Assembly (NCBI RefSeq): GCF_002835935.1
Contig: NZ_PJCF01000005.1
Location: 62,001 to 126,000 of the forward strand
Direction of reading: 5' to 3'
Source: Paraglaciecola sp. MB-3u-78
GTDB taxonomy: Bacteria; Pseudomonadota; Gammaproteobacteria; Enterobacterales; Alteromonadaceae
Length of the DNA stretch: 64,000 nucleotides
Shown here: piece by piece, positions 1 through 8,411 of the stretch
How positions within the stretch are numbered: the first letter of the stretch is position 1
How the letters are laid out: each line of letters begins with the position of its first letter
Notes under the pieces: generated by a model
What the model was told of the DNA's origin: nothing
Database searches by the model: none
Seen by the model: the letters and a program-made list of their open reading frames with translations, nothing else
Program-made: the position numbers and the translations under genes

Positions 1-1394
1 GCCTGAAAGCCACAAGCAGCAAAAGCGGAATTAGCGCTGTTGACTGCGGGGAAGGAACTACCTGAATTACTTAAACCACATGAATATGAATTGAGATCAC
101 CCTGGTTGATGCTGTATGACTCATCCCGATATTCCGCCCCCAGACCAATATATAGCTCCGATGACATACCCAAATCGACAGAACCTGCCAAATCAAAATT
201 GACTGTCATCTGGTCAAATTCAAAACCACCAGAATAGCCTGCTGTAGGTCCTGCATTGGCTGCAATGTCAGCGTCTGTAGCAGCTGGATTGTTGGCTAAA
301 TACTCAGCCGCAATCGAAGAGTTGATGGTATTACTGGAATCAAAGTCATAAGTATTTTTACCGTAGACTACCGATGCATCCAGGCGCCAGATATTATTAA
401 TATCATGGCGGTAACCAAAGGCAAATGAGGTGTCCTCTGCCGTGTTGTCAATATTGGGAAGAAAACCATCCGGGTAAACCTGGGAAACGTTATTATCATC
501 AGTGGCACCGCGATAAAACCCTGACCCTAAAGCGGTTCGCTCTGAGTAGCCACCAAAAGAATACAGTTCACTATCCCTGCCTACAGGGATCATTGCATTG
601 TAAAAAAGCGAAGTAAATTCACTGCCGGCATCGCCCTGATGCCAGGCCGGGTTATCAGCTCGATTAGTTCGATCGGAATCTCGATATTCTGCAGTTAGAT
701 TGAGAAATTCCCCCTCTTTACCCAAGGCTACTCCGGTATTAATACCCAAGGTCATGTTTTCGCCATCCCCCTTTGAGGTCTCGCCCCATCGCATGCTGAT
801 GGTGGTTAGATCAACAGTATCTTTGAGTTTCAAGTTGATAACACCGGCAATAGCATCAGAGCCATATTGCGCAGCGGCGCCATCGCGTAGCACTTCCACT
901 CTCTGCAGAGCTCCCAGTGGAATGGAGTTCATATCCGTACCGGCAGCACCTTCTCCAACAGTTCCACCCGCTTGAAAAATAGACTGGTTATGGCGGCGTT
1001 TGCCATTAATCAGCACCAGAGTTTGATCAGGCTGTAAACCGCGTAACGTGGCTGGACGAAAGAGGTCTGAGCCATTTGAAACCTGCGTGCGTGAAAAGTT
1101 AAATGAAGGTGCTACGGCTTGCAGCGATTGTCCTAATTCGCTAAACCCACTTTTTTTCAACTCATCGCTTTGAATAATATCGATTGGGGAAGAGGCTTTT
1201 GTAGCAGTGCGGCCCGCCACGCGAGTGCCTAATATAGTGATTTCTTCAGTTTTTTCAGTTTTATCTGATTGAGCCAGTGAGTAGTGGGAAAATCCGGTTC
1301 CTGCGATAAGCACCGCCCCGGTCAAAGTATGACTGGCAATAACAGCGCTCAAACGTCTTTTGGCTATTTTATGGGATAAAAATTGTTTTCTCAT
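1..1394 (-). CDS. TonB-dependent outer-membrane receptor (C-terminal part outside window)
   Basis: The reading frame is open from an ATG at 1394 down to the window edge, about 464 codons, so only the C-terminal end of the barrel is missing. A signal-peptide-like start (MRKQFLSHK, then a hydrophobic stretch ending near SLAQ) is followed by a TonB-box-like region and a plug domain. Recognisable plug motifs are RPATLRGLQPDQTLVLINGK, a VEVLRDGAAAQYGSDAIAG segment and GVINLKLK. Such receptors import bulky substrates across the outer membrane using TonB energy; the substrate cannot be read from the sequence. The gene lies downstream, in the same direction, of a permease, thioredoxin and AhpD-like gene. 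A GGTACAATT inverted repeat in its upstream region (1632-1664) resembles sites near the MocR gene, suggesting shared control. Confidence 0.9.
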   Translation of the reverse strand, partial: MRKQFLSHKIAKRRLSAVIASHTLTGAVLIAGTGFSHYSLAQSDKTEKTEEITILGTRVAGRTATKASSPIDIIQSDELKKSGFSELGQSLQAVAPSFNFSRTQVSNGSDLFRPATLRGLQPDQTLVLINGKRRHNQSIFQAGGTVGEGAAGTDMNSIPLGALQRVEVLRDGAAAQYGSDAIAGVINLKLKDTVDLTTISMRWGETSKGDGENMTLGINTGVALGKEGEFLNLTAEYRDSDRTNRADNPAWHQGDAGSEFTSLFYNAMIPVGRDSELYSFGGYSERTALGSGFYRGATDDNNVSQVYPDGFLPNIDNTAEDTSFAFGYRHDINNIWRLDASVVYGKNTYDFDSSNTINSSIAAEYLANNPAATDADIAANAGPTAGYSGGFEFDQMTVNFDLAGSVDLGMSSELYIGLGAEYRDESYSINQGDLNSYSCGLSNSGSSFPAVNSANSAFAACGFQ

Positions 1395-1852
1395 ATTACT
1401 TGTCTCCGCTTAATTATCATTTTTATAAACCTCTTTTATTCGCGTCAACCCGACAAATGGGAGTAAATACAATGTCATTCATCTACAGGGTGAGTGCATC
1501 TATATATGAAAGCCTCATAAATAGATGATACCTAGCCAGATAAGAACGTTGACAACCCACCTCTCGTAACTTGATCCCCAATATAGGAAAACGGTAATCT
1601 TTAAGACAGAGACAATGTATTTATTTATGATCGGTACAATTTAAGTAATCAGAAAATTGTACCGGTAAAAAGTTAGGAAATTGTGTTGAGTTTTAAGTGT
1701 GACGATTTATATCTATTGAGCATCTTATGATGCTATTCAATCTCGCAGCCAATTGACGCAAATTTTAGAATAAAGCACGGAGCATATATGCATGATGAAC
1801 ACTTTCACAACGTTGTGACAAATGGCAATGGGATGATTAGTTACGCCTATTT
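1395..1852. other. Intergenic region upstream of the TonB receptor
   Basis: A 458-bp spacer between the receptor start and the permease stop. It holds no convincing ORF. The notable element is the perfect 11-bp inverted repeat at 1632-1664, listed separately. A receptor promoter must lie here or further upstream, but no unambiguous -35/-10 pair was identified. Confidence 0.6.
1632..1664. promoter_or_regulatory. Candidate MocR-type operator (site 1)
   Basis: Perfect inverted repeat: CGGTACAATTT at 1632-1642 and AAATTGTACCG at 1654-1664, with an 11-bp spacer. A near-identical arrangement with the same 11-bp spacer occurs at 4441-4475, next to the MocR gene. This suggests the TonB receptor, about 240 bp downstream on the minus strand, is controlled by that regulator. 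The repeat is directly visible; the binding protein is inferred. Confidence 0.6.
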
Positions 1853-3118
1853 TTATTTTCCATAGACTGGCAATATCTCCAACATGGCCAGGATATAGCA
1901 ACCAATATAGAATAATCCCATTAAAATCATAAAATAGATCAAAGCATCACCTCCCCACACCCGATAGCCCGAGGAAGCATATTTTTTACGACTCACTCGT
2001 AGCATTAACGGTGGGATAATCAACGCAGTGACCGCTAGGGCCAAGCCTGCAAAGCCAATTGCGTACATAAAGCCATCGGGGAAAAACAACCCACCAATAG
2101 ACGGAGGTACAAATGCTACAAGAGCTGTTTTGAATCGACCTAAGGGTTTATCATTAAACTTGAATTTATCAGCGATAAAATCAAACAAGCCTAAGCTTAC
2201 CCCCAGAAAAGAGGAGATGACTGCCATATTGGCGAACATAGTTAAAAATTTTACCAGCCATACATTGGTGACCGCATGGTTAATGGCATTAAGCAGTACG
2301 CCAATATTGCCGCCCTCAGCAACAACTGACAGAAACGACTCCCGTTGCAGACTCCCCATAGTGACAATCAACCATAAGATATAAATCGCAATACAAAAAG
2401 TAGATGCAATCAACATACTTCTGCCAATCAACTCGGGTTTTTTACCATAATATTTAATCAGGCTGGGCACATTGGTGTAAAAACCAAAGGAAGTTAAATA
2501 AAATGGCAGGGCAGCGAAAATATAATAGAAATAATGCGTTTGGTTTTCTGAGTTGCCCGAATTTAACAACCCGCTTAAATCAACAATAGGGGTGAATTCA
2601 ACAACTGCCATCAAAAATGTTATTAACATCCCGACGGCAAGAATAGTGATAACACGGGACACCGCCTTGGTACTCATCCAAACCACAAAAGCCAAAAATA
2701 ATGCGAAAATCGACCCAGCCACTATCTGCGGTGGCGCAAAACCAAAAGTGGACATCAGCATATGATTTACAATTGAGCCTCCGCCGCTGATATAGGCATA
2801 ATCCAGAATATAGAGTATGAAAACTAACAGTAAGCCATTAATGACATTCCAGTACTTACCCAATGTATTCTTTACCAGCGTATCGAAGCTTTCCCCCTCC
2901 TCAAAGTTAAGGTTCACCTCCAAAATCATTAAGGAAATATGGTACATACAAAACCAAGACAATAACATGCAGACAATGGACCAACCAAACCACATACCAG
3001 AGGAGATCGTGGGCAAAGAAAACATGCCTGCACCCACCGCAGAACCTGCAGTAATCATAATACCACTTAGCATTGAGGTGGGTTTCTTGGTGTTCTCTGT
3101 CAGTTCAGTGATTTGCAC
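1853..3118 (-). CDS. Aromatic amino-acid permease of the Mtr/TnaB/TyrP (HAAAP) family
   Basis: A 421-residue polytopic membrane protein with about eleven hydrophobic segments. The N-terminal GIMITAGSAVGAGMFSLP motif is characteristic of the hydroxy/aromatic amino-acid permease family, which imports tryptophan or tyrosine with protons across the inner membrane. The length matches the family (about 400-420). The start is a GTG at 3118 preceded by a GAGGAA ribosome site. It is downstream of a thioredoxin and an AhpD-like gene on the same strand, with a 162-bp gap that could hold its own promoter. An imperfectly explained inverted repeat (ATTACATTT at 3145-3153, AAATGTAAT at 3174-3182) lies just upstream. 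Whether Trp or Tyr is the substrate is not resolvable by eye. Confidence 0.85.
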   Translation of the reverse strand: MQITELTENTKKPTSMLSGIMITAGSAVGAGMFSLPTISSGMWFGWSIVCMLLSWFCMYHISLMILEVNLNFEEGESFDTLVKNTLGKYWNVINGLLLVFILYILDYAYISGGGSIVNHMLMSTFGFAPPQIVAGSIFALFLAFVVWMSTKAVSRVITILAVGMLITFLMAVVEFTPIVDLSGLLNSGNSENQTHYFYYIFAALPFYLTSFGFYTNVPSLIKYYGKKPELIGRSMLIASTFCIAIYILWLIVTMGSLQRESFLSVVAEGGNIGVLLNAINHAVTNVWLVKFLTMFANMAVISSFLGVSLGLFDFIADKFKFNDKPLGRFKTALVAFVPPSIGGLFFPDGFMYAIGFAGLALAVTALIIPPLMLRVSRKKYASSGYRVWGGDALIYFMILMGLFYIGCYILAMLEILPVYGK

Positions 3119-3280
3119 TCTTTTATTTCCTCTGTATAAAATAAATTACATTTCTGTTCCAGTCGTTACCAAAAAATGTAATGCAGTTTTATTGGATAGG
3201 CGCTCGTGTTTTTCGATTTAACTCTTACACCCTTTTGTCAGTAAACATAATTTTTAAATTGCTAGTTAATGACTAGAAGA

Positions 3281-3601
3281 CTAGAGATGTTGATCCAACC
3301 AATTGGTAATTTGGCTTTCTAACATGACTCCTGAACGCCGATCGAGCAATTTCCCGTCCTTAAAAATCAGCAATGTTGGCGTGGATTTGACATTGAGATT
3401 TACTGCAGTCAGTGGATTATCTTCCTGATTTGCCATGACCAAAGTGAATATATTCGAATATTTCACGGCTATCTTTTTCAACATTGGACCGAGCATTTTA
3501 CAAGGTCCACACCAGGGCGCCCAAAAATCCACTACCACTGGATGTGGGGAGCGTAATACTAACTCATCAAAATTTTCATCTTTGACATCTATGGGTTCCA
3601 T
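3281..3601 (-). CDS. Thioredoxin
   Basis: Thioredoxin-fold protein of about 106 residues with the classical WCGPC active site (cysteines near residues 31 and 34 from the chosen start), the FWAPWCGPCK context and a cis-Pro loop (KSTPTLLIF). It reduces protein disulfides in the cytoplasm; no signal peptide is seen. The ATG at 3601 is preferred over the TTG at 3607 because an AGGT site sits at better spacing. It lies between an AhpD-like gene (upstream, same strand) and an aromatic amino-acid permease. AhpD-type CxxC proteins work with thiol partners, so a functional pairing with the neighbour is plausible but inferred. Confidence 0.9.
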   Translation of the reverse strand: MEPIDVKDENFDELVLRSPHPVVVDFWAPWCGPCKMLGPMLKKIAVKYSNIFTLVMANQEDNPLTAVNLNVKSTPTLLIFKDGKLLDRRSGVMLESQITNWLDQHL

Positions 3602-3683
3602 AAACAATACCTATTATAAAGAGGGGATGACGAAAGTAGCGGTTAAAAATCCCGCCATTTTGTATTGACCGGTTATATCAATA

Positions 3684-4274
3684 TCACTGGTGCTTTTCTT
3701 TAGACCAACCCTGACCATCCAGATATTTTACGCCAGATTCATTGGCGTCATCTTCCAATGTCGTTGCCATAGAATCATTCCAACGGTTGAGATAACCAAA
3801 TAAGGACACAACACCTAAAATTTCTACGATTTCACCATCGTCCCAGTATTCGCGAAGATTGTCCGATACTTCCTTTGTTACCCCATTGGGTATCGTTGAA
3901 GCTGCAATGGCTAAATCAAGTGCTGCTCGCTCCGCCAAAGAGAATGCAGGGTGACTCTGATACTCCCAAATGTTTTCCATTTTTTCAGCATCAGCACCGT
4001 AACGCTCAGCAGCGCGAATAGTATGGGCCTGACAATAGCGACAACCTGCTGTTAAGCTCGATAAATAACCGATTAAGCGCTTAAGATCGCTAGTCACACG
4101 ACCATGATTTTCCATAACGGCCACATTCAGATTAATAAACGCCTTCGCGATAGCGGGTCGGCGCTGCATGGTTAACACGCTATTTGGACAAAACCCCAGA
4201 GTTTCATTAAAAAATTGTGCTAGCTCGGCAACTTGCGGGTTTGCATCTTGTGATAATGGCGTGATTAATGGCAT
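3684..4274 (-). CDS. AhpD/carboxymuconolactone-decarboxylase-like peroxidase-related protein
   Basis: 196 residues, all-helical CMD/AhpD-type protein. The signature is CRYCQAH (Cys78, Cys81, His84), the CxxCxxH motif of alkylhydroperoxidase-like enzymes; the context LIGYLSSLTAGCRYC is typical of the 'uncharacterised peroxidase-related' subgroup. Established members reduce peroxides using the vicinal cysteines. The start ATG at 4274 follows an AGGAAAATTGTT-type ribosome site. It is the first gene of a probable minus-strand group (this gene, thioredoxin, permease) and is divergent from the MocR regulator, with two candidate operators between. The substrate is unknown. Confidence 0.8.
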   Translation of the reverse strand: MPLITPLSQDANPQVAELAQFFNETLGFCPNSVLTMQRRPAIAKAFINLNVAVMENHGRVTSDLKRLIGYLSSLTAGCRYCQAHTIRAAERYGADAEKMENIWEYQSHPAFSLAERAALDLAIAASTIPNGVTKEVSDNLREYWDDGEIVEILGVVSLFGYLNRWNDSMATTLEDDANESGVKYLDGQGWSKEKHQ

Positions 4275-4440
4275 AACAATTTTCCTTAGTGGAGAGTTTT
4301 TCTGTTTAAAAACTATATTATTTAATTTAAGTAGCTATGACGGCTTCGTCCATCTAAAGACAAATCAATCGGGCTCTAAACGTGTATCCAGTATAGAAAA
4401 CAGACTTTTTTTAATACATAGCCAAAAGTTAGATATTTGC

Positions 4441-4475
4441 CCAGTACAATTAATGGCAATAGATAATTGTGCTGG
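4441..4475. promoter_or_regulatory. Candidate MocR-type operator (site 2)
   Basis: Inverted repeat CCAGTACAATTA (4441-4452) and TAATTGTGCTGG (4464-4475), one mismatch, 11-bp spacer. It has the same spacing and core as site 1 at 1632-1664. A further GGTACAA follows at 4474-4480. It is located about 170 bp upstream of the AhpD-like start. Confidence 0.55.
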
Positions 4476-4647
4476 TACAAAAGTGAATAATTGTATTGCT
4501 GTATATCTGCCAACAGCTAAGACATAACCAATAGAAACTTATTTTTATATTAAATATATGCAAAATTGTCGTTTTAGCGCAGTTATTCAATCCATTTGCT
4601 CCTTAGGAAATATTCGTAGATACAAATGATCTAAACTGCTAATTTGT

Positions 4648-4681
4648 AGGTACAATTTTTCCAATTAGCACATGTGTACCT
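4648..4681. promoter_or_regulatory. Candidate MocR-type operator (site 3)
   Basis: AGGTACA (4648-4654) and TGTACCT (4675-4681) form an inverted repeat with overall span 34 bp, one base longer than sites 1 and 2. The left arm continues as AGGTACAATTT, identical in core to site 1. It lies 67 bp upstream of the MocR start, a position suited to autoregulation. Confidence 0.5.
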
Positions 4682-4747
4682 GTAATAGTTGGGAAGCAGC
4701 TCACTTTTGGTCACAATATTTGCCTAAAAAATAACCGGAAATTCACC

Positions 4748-6163
4748 ATGCGCCAGACTCGCTACAGACAAATAGCTGAAACCCTAGCCGAACAAATACG
4801 CAATAAAACCTATTTAAACGGGGAAAAGCTGCCACCAATACGCGCAGCAAGCCAGCAGTTTTCTGCGAGCGTCTCCACTATCCAACAAGCGTACAGGGAG
4901 TTGGAAGATTTAGGATTGATCGAGGCTAGGCCGCAGTCGGGATATTATGTCAGGTATGATACTCGCGCTATTTCCGAGCCCAATATGTTGACGACATCAA
5001 ACTCTCCAAGCGAAGTAAGTATCAATAAAACCATGCTCAAGGTACTTGAACAAAGTCATCGACCTGGGTTGATTAACCTTGGAACGGCGGTACTACATTC
5101 CGACTTTCTTCCCTTACAACAATTACAGCGCATTATCTCGCGATTAGCCCGCTTCAATATTAGAGAAATAACAACGGCGGAATTTTCAACGGGCAATGAG
5201 GGGTTACGTCGACAAATAGCAAAAAGGCTCGTTAGCGCTGGCTGTGAACTATCGCCCAATGACGTTATAGTAACCGGGGGCTGCCAAGATGCCTTTTCTC
5301 TGTGTTTAAACGCGGTAGCGAAGCCAGGTGATATTATCGTGATTGAGTCTCCGACATTTGCAGGTTTGCTTCAGACCATAGAATCCCTCGGAATGAAAGC
5401 ACTGGAGATACCTACGCACCCACAACACGGCATCAGCCTAGAGGCACTGGCACTGGCAATTGACCAGTGGCAAGTCAAAGCATGTGCACTTGTACCCGCG
5501 TTCAATAATCCCTTGGGATCCTCAATGCCCGCTGAGAACAAAAAAGCACTGGTTTCACTATTGGCTAAACATCAAATTCCCTTGATAGAAGACGATCTTT
5601 TTGCTGATCTGAATTTCAGTGGAGACCGTATTCCAGCTGCGAAGTCGTTTGATAAAGAAGGCCTGGTGCTCTACTGTTCGTCGGTATCTAAATCCCTTGG
5701 ATCCGGCCTGCGGGTTGGTTGGACATGTCCAGGTCGTTATTTCGAACAGGTTAAGTATTTAAAAGCATTTCGCAATATCAGCGGACCAACACTTGAACAA
5801 ATGATAGTCGACGAATTTATGACCACTGGCGGTTATGATCGACACATTCGATATCTTCGTAATACTTTTGCGCGGCAAATCCAATTAATATCAGACTGTA
5901 TTGAGGAGTATTTCCCTAAAGGCACTACAATAACCCGCCCTACTGGTGGCTATGTATTATGGGTGGGCTTGCCAGATAATGCCGATACTTGGGAGCTGTA
6001 TCAACTGGCACTTAACCGAAATATAACCTTTTTCCCCGGTGAACTATTTTCAGCATCAGGAAAATACAACTCTTTTCTGCGGATCAATGCAGCTATTCCC
6101 TGGAATAGTAAAACTGAACAGGCAATCGCCGTACTGGGTCAGATTGCGCACGATATTATTTAA
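4748..6163 (+). CDS. MocR/GntR-type regulator with aminotransferase-like domain
   Basis: 471 residues. The N-terminal third starts with a winged helix of the GntR family (RYRQIAETLAEQIRNK, LPPIRAASQQFSASVSTIQQAYRELEDLGLIEARPQSGYYV). The rest is a fold-type I aminotransferase domain with the PLP lysine in SVSKSLGSGLRVGW (Lys315). This is the architecture of MocR regulators such as PdxR, GabR and TauR, which bind PLP and control amine, amino-acid or vitamin B6 genes. The ATG follows CCGGAAATTCACC. It is divergent from the AhpD-like/thioredoxin/permease genes. The aminotransferase domain probably senses an amino compound; since an aromatic amino-acid permease is next door, an aromatic amine or amino acid is a reasonable but unproven guess. 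Confidence 0.9.
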   Translation: MRQTRYRQIAETLAEQIRNKTYLNGEKLPPIRAASQQFSASVSTIQQAYRELEDLGLIEARPQSGYYVRYDTRAISEPNMLTTSNSPSEVSINKTMLKVLEQSHRPGLINLGTAVLHSDFLPLQQLQRIISRLARFNIREITTAEFSTGNEGLRRQIAKRLVSAGCELSPNDVIVTGGCQDAFSLCLNAVAKPGDIIVIESPTFAGLLQTIESLGMKALEIPTHPQHGISLEALALAIDQWQVKACALVPAFNNPLGSSMPAENKKALVSLLAKHQIPLIEDDLFADLNFSGDRIPAAKSFDKEGLVLYCSSVSKSLGSGLRVGWTCPGRYFEQVKYLKAFRNISGPTLEQMIVDEFMTTGGYDRHIRYLRNTFARQIQLISDCIEEYFPKGTTITRPTGGYVLWVGLPDNADTWELYQLALNRNITFFPGELFSASGKYNSFLRINAAIPWNSKTEQAIAVLGQIAHDII

Positions 6164-6489
6164 AGGCCTTAGCGCGTTGGTTATACTCTGTCCGCAAAAA
6201 AAACGGCCTGTTTAGAACAGCAGTGAGCGTCTAAGCAACCCCACAAATATAATTTCACACTGTTCCAAAAAATAGGGGGCAAGTCACTTGTCTAATTATA
6301 CTTCTTAATCTGTGCGAATTATCATTAAACCAAGGTCATCAAGAATCTACTCCTTTGAGCGATTGGTGGTAATACGTCTCAGCTATGGCGTATGACAAGT
6401 TCTACTGAGAAAGCGGTCGTTACAGTAATGATATATATTGTCTAATTTAGCTATTGTCCTAACTATTATCCCTTTGTATAGGAAGCATT
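6164..6489. other. Intergenic region before the toxin-antitoxin locus
   Basis: 326 bp without a believable ORF. A TAATACG/CGTATGA pair near 6370-6395 could be a weak inverted repeat upstream of the antitoxin, but it is too short to call an operator. Otherwise nothing recognisable. Confidence 0.4.
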
Positions 6490-6744
6490 ATGAAAAGTGT
6501 AACTGCAACAGAAGCTAAAAATAATTTTGGTGATTTGTTAATGAATGCGCAATCAGCACCTATCGCGATAACCCGCAATGGTAAAGAACAAGGCGTTCTA
6601 TTATCTGCTAAAGAGTATTTCAAAATTAAACAACAAGCTCTTCAAACAGCTATAAGCGCTGGTATATCAAGTGGTGATGCTGGGAAAATAGATATTAATT
6701 CTATAAAGGCATTGGCACGAGCCAAATCTGGCACGCAACCTTGA
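6490..6744 (+). CDS. Type II antitoxin, Phd/YefM family
   Basis: 84 residues beginning MKSVTATEAKNNFGDLL, the standard Phd/YefM N-terminal DNA-binding fold, followed by PIAITRNGKEQGVLLSAKEY. Such antitoxins repress their own promoter and neutralise a RelE/ParE toxin. An AGGAAG ribosome site precedes the ATG. The stop codon overlaps the toxin's TTG start (6741-6744), the usual coupling. The partner toxin is broken (next entry), so this antitoxin may now be solitary or may protect against homologous toxins elsewhere. Confidence 0.85.
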   Translation: MKSVTATEAKNNFGDLLMNAQSAPIAITRNGKEQGVLLSAKEYFKIKQQALQTAISAGISSGDAGKIDINSIKALARAKSGTQP

Positions 6745-6980
6745 GTATCGCTTTAACAAACCTCTCTAGGGAAGACCTCATAGACATATGGTTATATGGG
6801 GAAATGAATTGGGGCGCAGAAAGTGTAGACCAATATCTTGATTCTATTGATGCATTTTTGAAGACATTGATTAATAGACGAAATATAGCCGACTTTCACT
6901 ACATAAAGGATATAAAAGAGAGGTAAATATTAGGCATCATGTATTGTCATTTTATGAAAAATGACGTTTTATTCTACCTA
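6741..6980 (+). pseudogene. Decayed ParE/RelE-family toxin
   Basis: The first 61 codons from a TTG at 6741 read like the ParE N-terminus (LTNLSREDLIDIWLYGEMNWG, YLDSIDAFLKTL), then a TAA follows at 6924. Shifting frame at 6923 gives VNIRHHVLSFYEK before another stop, and a second shift gives NDVLFYLYTNS. Together these restore the family's C-terminal block (an 'RxxHHVxFYE' segment). Full-length ParE proteins are about 95-100 residues. Two shifts and a missing middle make an active toxin unlikely. The downstream end is approximate. Confidence 0.65.
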
Positions 6981-7046
6981 TACACTAATAGTTAGTAAAA
7001 AAGGGGTTTTGTGGCTAGCTGAACATTAAGTCTACAGTCAATATAC

Positions 7047-8381
7047 CTATTCATTACTGATAAGTGGAAGTTCGATACAGGCTAAACATCCTGACTGGTC
7101 TGCTTTATTGGTTAAGGTTAATCGTCCATCATGGGCTTCTAAAATTTGTTGGCACAATACCAATCCAATACCGGAACCTTGTTTCTTAGTGGTATAAAAA
7201 GGGACAAAAAGATTATCGTAGTTGTCGATACCCACCCCTTTATCATCGATAGTTAACTTAAGGTTTTGATGATGGAGTTGCCAGAAAATGAGCACTTGCG
7301 CATCAGCGGGCGCTTTTTGCATCGACTCTAACGCGTTTTTAATTAGGTTTATCAGCACTTGTTCTATCAATATTGGGTCTAGGCATAAGCTTACCTCTGG
7401 TGATGAGCCAACCCATATCTTGTCGGTTTGAAACAGGGGAATGACCTTTTCAACCAAGGTTGCAATTGATATGACATTCTTTTGGGGTTCAGGCAAGGTA
7501 GTTATTTGTTTATAACTGCTGACAAAATCTTTTAAATTGTTAGCTCGCTGCGAAATGACCTGTAATCCTTCGCGTAAATTACTGCTGTCTTGGTTAGTAT
7601 TTTGCTGTTTAGCCAAAGCGCGTTTTAAGGTTTCGCTTATAGACGCTATGGGCGCAAGCGAATTATTGATTTCATGGCTAATAACACGTACCAGGCTTTG
7701 CCAGGCATTACGCTCCTCAGTCCTGAGTAACAAACTAACGTCAGTGATAAAGAGTAATTTTTGCTGTTGTCCCGCATAACGAAATGCTTCAACATGAACA
7801 TTATATTTTGCCGGATGCTCTGCAAAGGTCAATTTCATTACTTTACTTTGGCCGCTAACAAGGGAATCAAATGAGGATAGTTGTTGAGAGAGATTATTTG
7901 TGTGTGATGATGTGGGTATCCGCAACAGTTTATTCGCCGCAGGATTGCTTAATATTAATTCATTGTTATCGTTGACCGCTATAATAGCTACGTCTATATG
8001 GTCAATAACTGTCCTTAATAATAACTGGTTCTCAATTGATTCTAAACGTTGCCTATTTAACCTTTTGGCTAGATTGTTGATCGAGTTTACGAGCTCGTTT
8101 CGGGCATTATCACCGTTAACTGAAGATGCTCTGAGACTATAATCCCCTTGATTCATCGCATCTAGTAGATTACTCAAACTGCGAAATTGGAAAGCGGATA
8201 TTTGTTGAATTTTTATATAGGCATAAATAATCGTCACTGTCGCTAACAGTACAGTCAGAAGAATTAAGTAGACCGATATTTTAGCGTAGATCATTACCCA
8301 TATAAGTAATGAAAATACGGGTAATGATGCAAGCAGTGCTAGCTGAGCGAGCTTAGCTTCACTCGATTTTTTTGTCTGCAT
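7047..8381 (-). CDS. Sensor histidine kinase (NtrB/NtrY-like)
   Basis: 444 residues. Two adjacent transmembrane segments (about 11-32 and 35-56) are followed by a HAMP-like linker, a PAS-like region (about 115-215), the H-box ISHEINNSLAPI (His236) and a HATPase domain with N-box (NLIKNALES, about 345), DDKGVGID (about 379) and GSGIGLVLC (about 402). It autophosphorylates on His236 and should pass phosphate to the adjacent NtrC-type regulator, whose stop codon is 30 bp upstream. There is almost no periplasmic loop, so the signal is probably sensed in the membrane or by the PAS domain. It is the last gene of a minus-strand cluster with an export ABC system, which it probably controls. Confidence 0.88.
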   Translation of the reverse strand: MQTKKSSEAKLAQLALLASLPVFSLLIWVMIYAKISVYLILLTVLLATVTIIYAYIKIQQISAFQFRSLSNLLDAMNQGDYSLRASSVNGDNARNELVNSINNLAKRLNRQRLESIENQLLLRTVIDHIDVAIIAVNDNNELILSNPAANKLLRIPTSSHTNNLSQQLSSFDSLVSGQSKVMKLTFAEHPAKYNVHVEAFRYAGQQQKLLFITDVSLLLRTEERNAWQSLVRVISHEINNSLAPIASISETLKRALAKQQNTNQDSSNLREGLQVISQRANNLKDFVSSYKQITTLPEPQKNVISIATLVEKVIPLFQTDKIWVGSSPEVSLCLDPILIEQVLINLIKNALESMQKAPADAQVLIFWQLHHQNLKLTIDDKGVGIDNYDNLFVPFYTTKKQGSGIGLVLCQQILEAHDGRLTLTNKADQSGCLACIELPLISNE

Positions 8382-8411
8382 TGTAGTCCTTTATACAACT
8401 GGCTTTGAGTG

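Larger units (their letters stand above)
4275..4747. other. Divergent control region between the AhpD-like gene and the MocR regulator
   Basis: 473 bp between two divergent starts. Two GTACA-type inverted repeats (4441-4475 and 4648-4681) are listed separately. The rest is AT-rich and holds no believable ORF. Promoters for both directions must be here. Confidence 0.6.

Noticed and set aside
3145-3182. ATTACATTT/AAATGTAAT inverted repeat before the permease as a TyrR box
   Set aside because: It does not match TGTAAA-N6-TTTACA, and AT-rich repeats of this size are common by chance.
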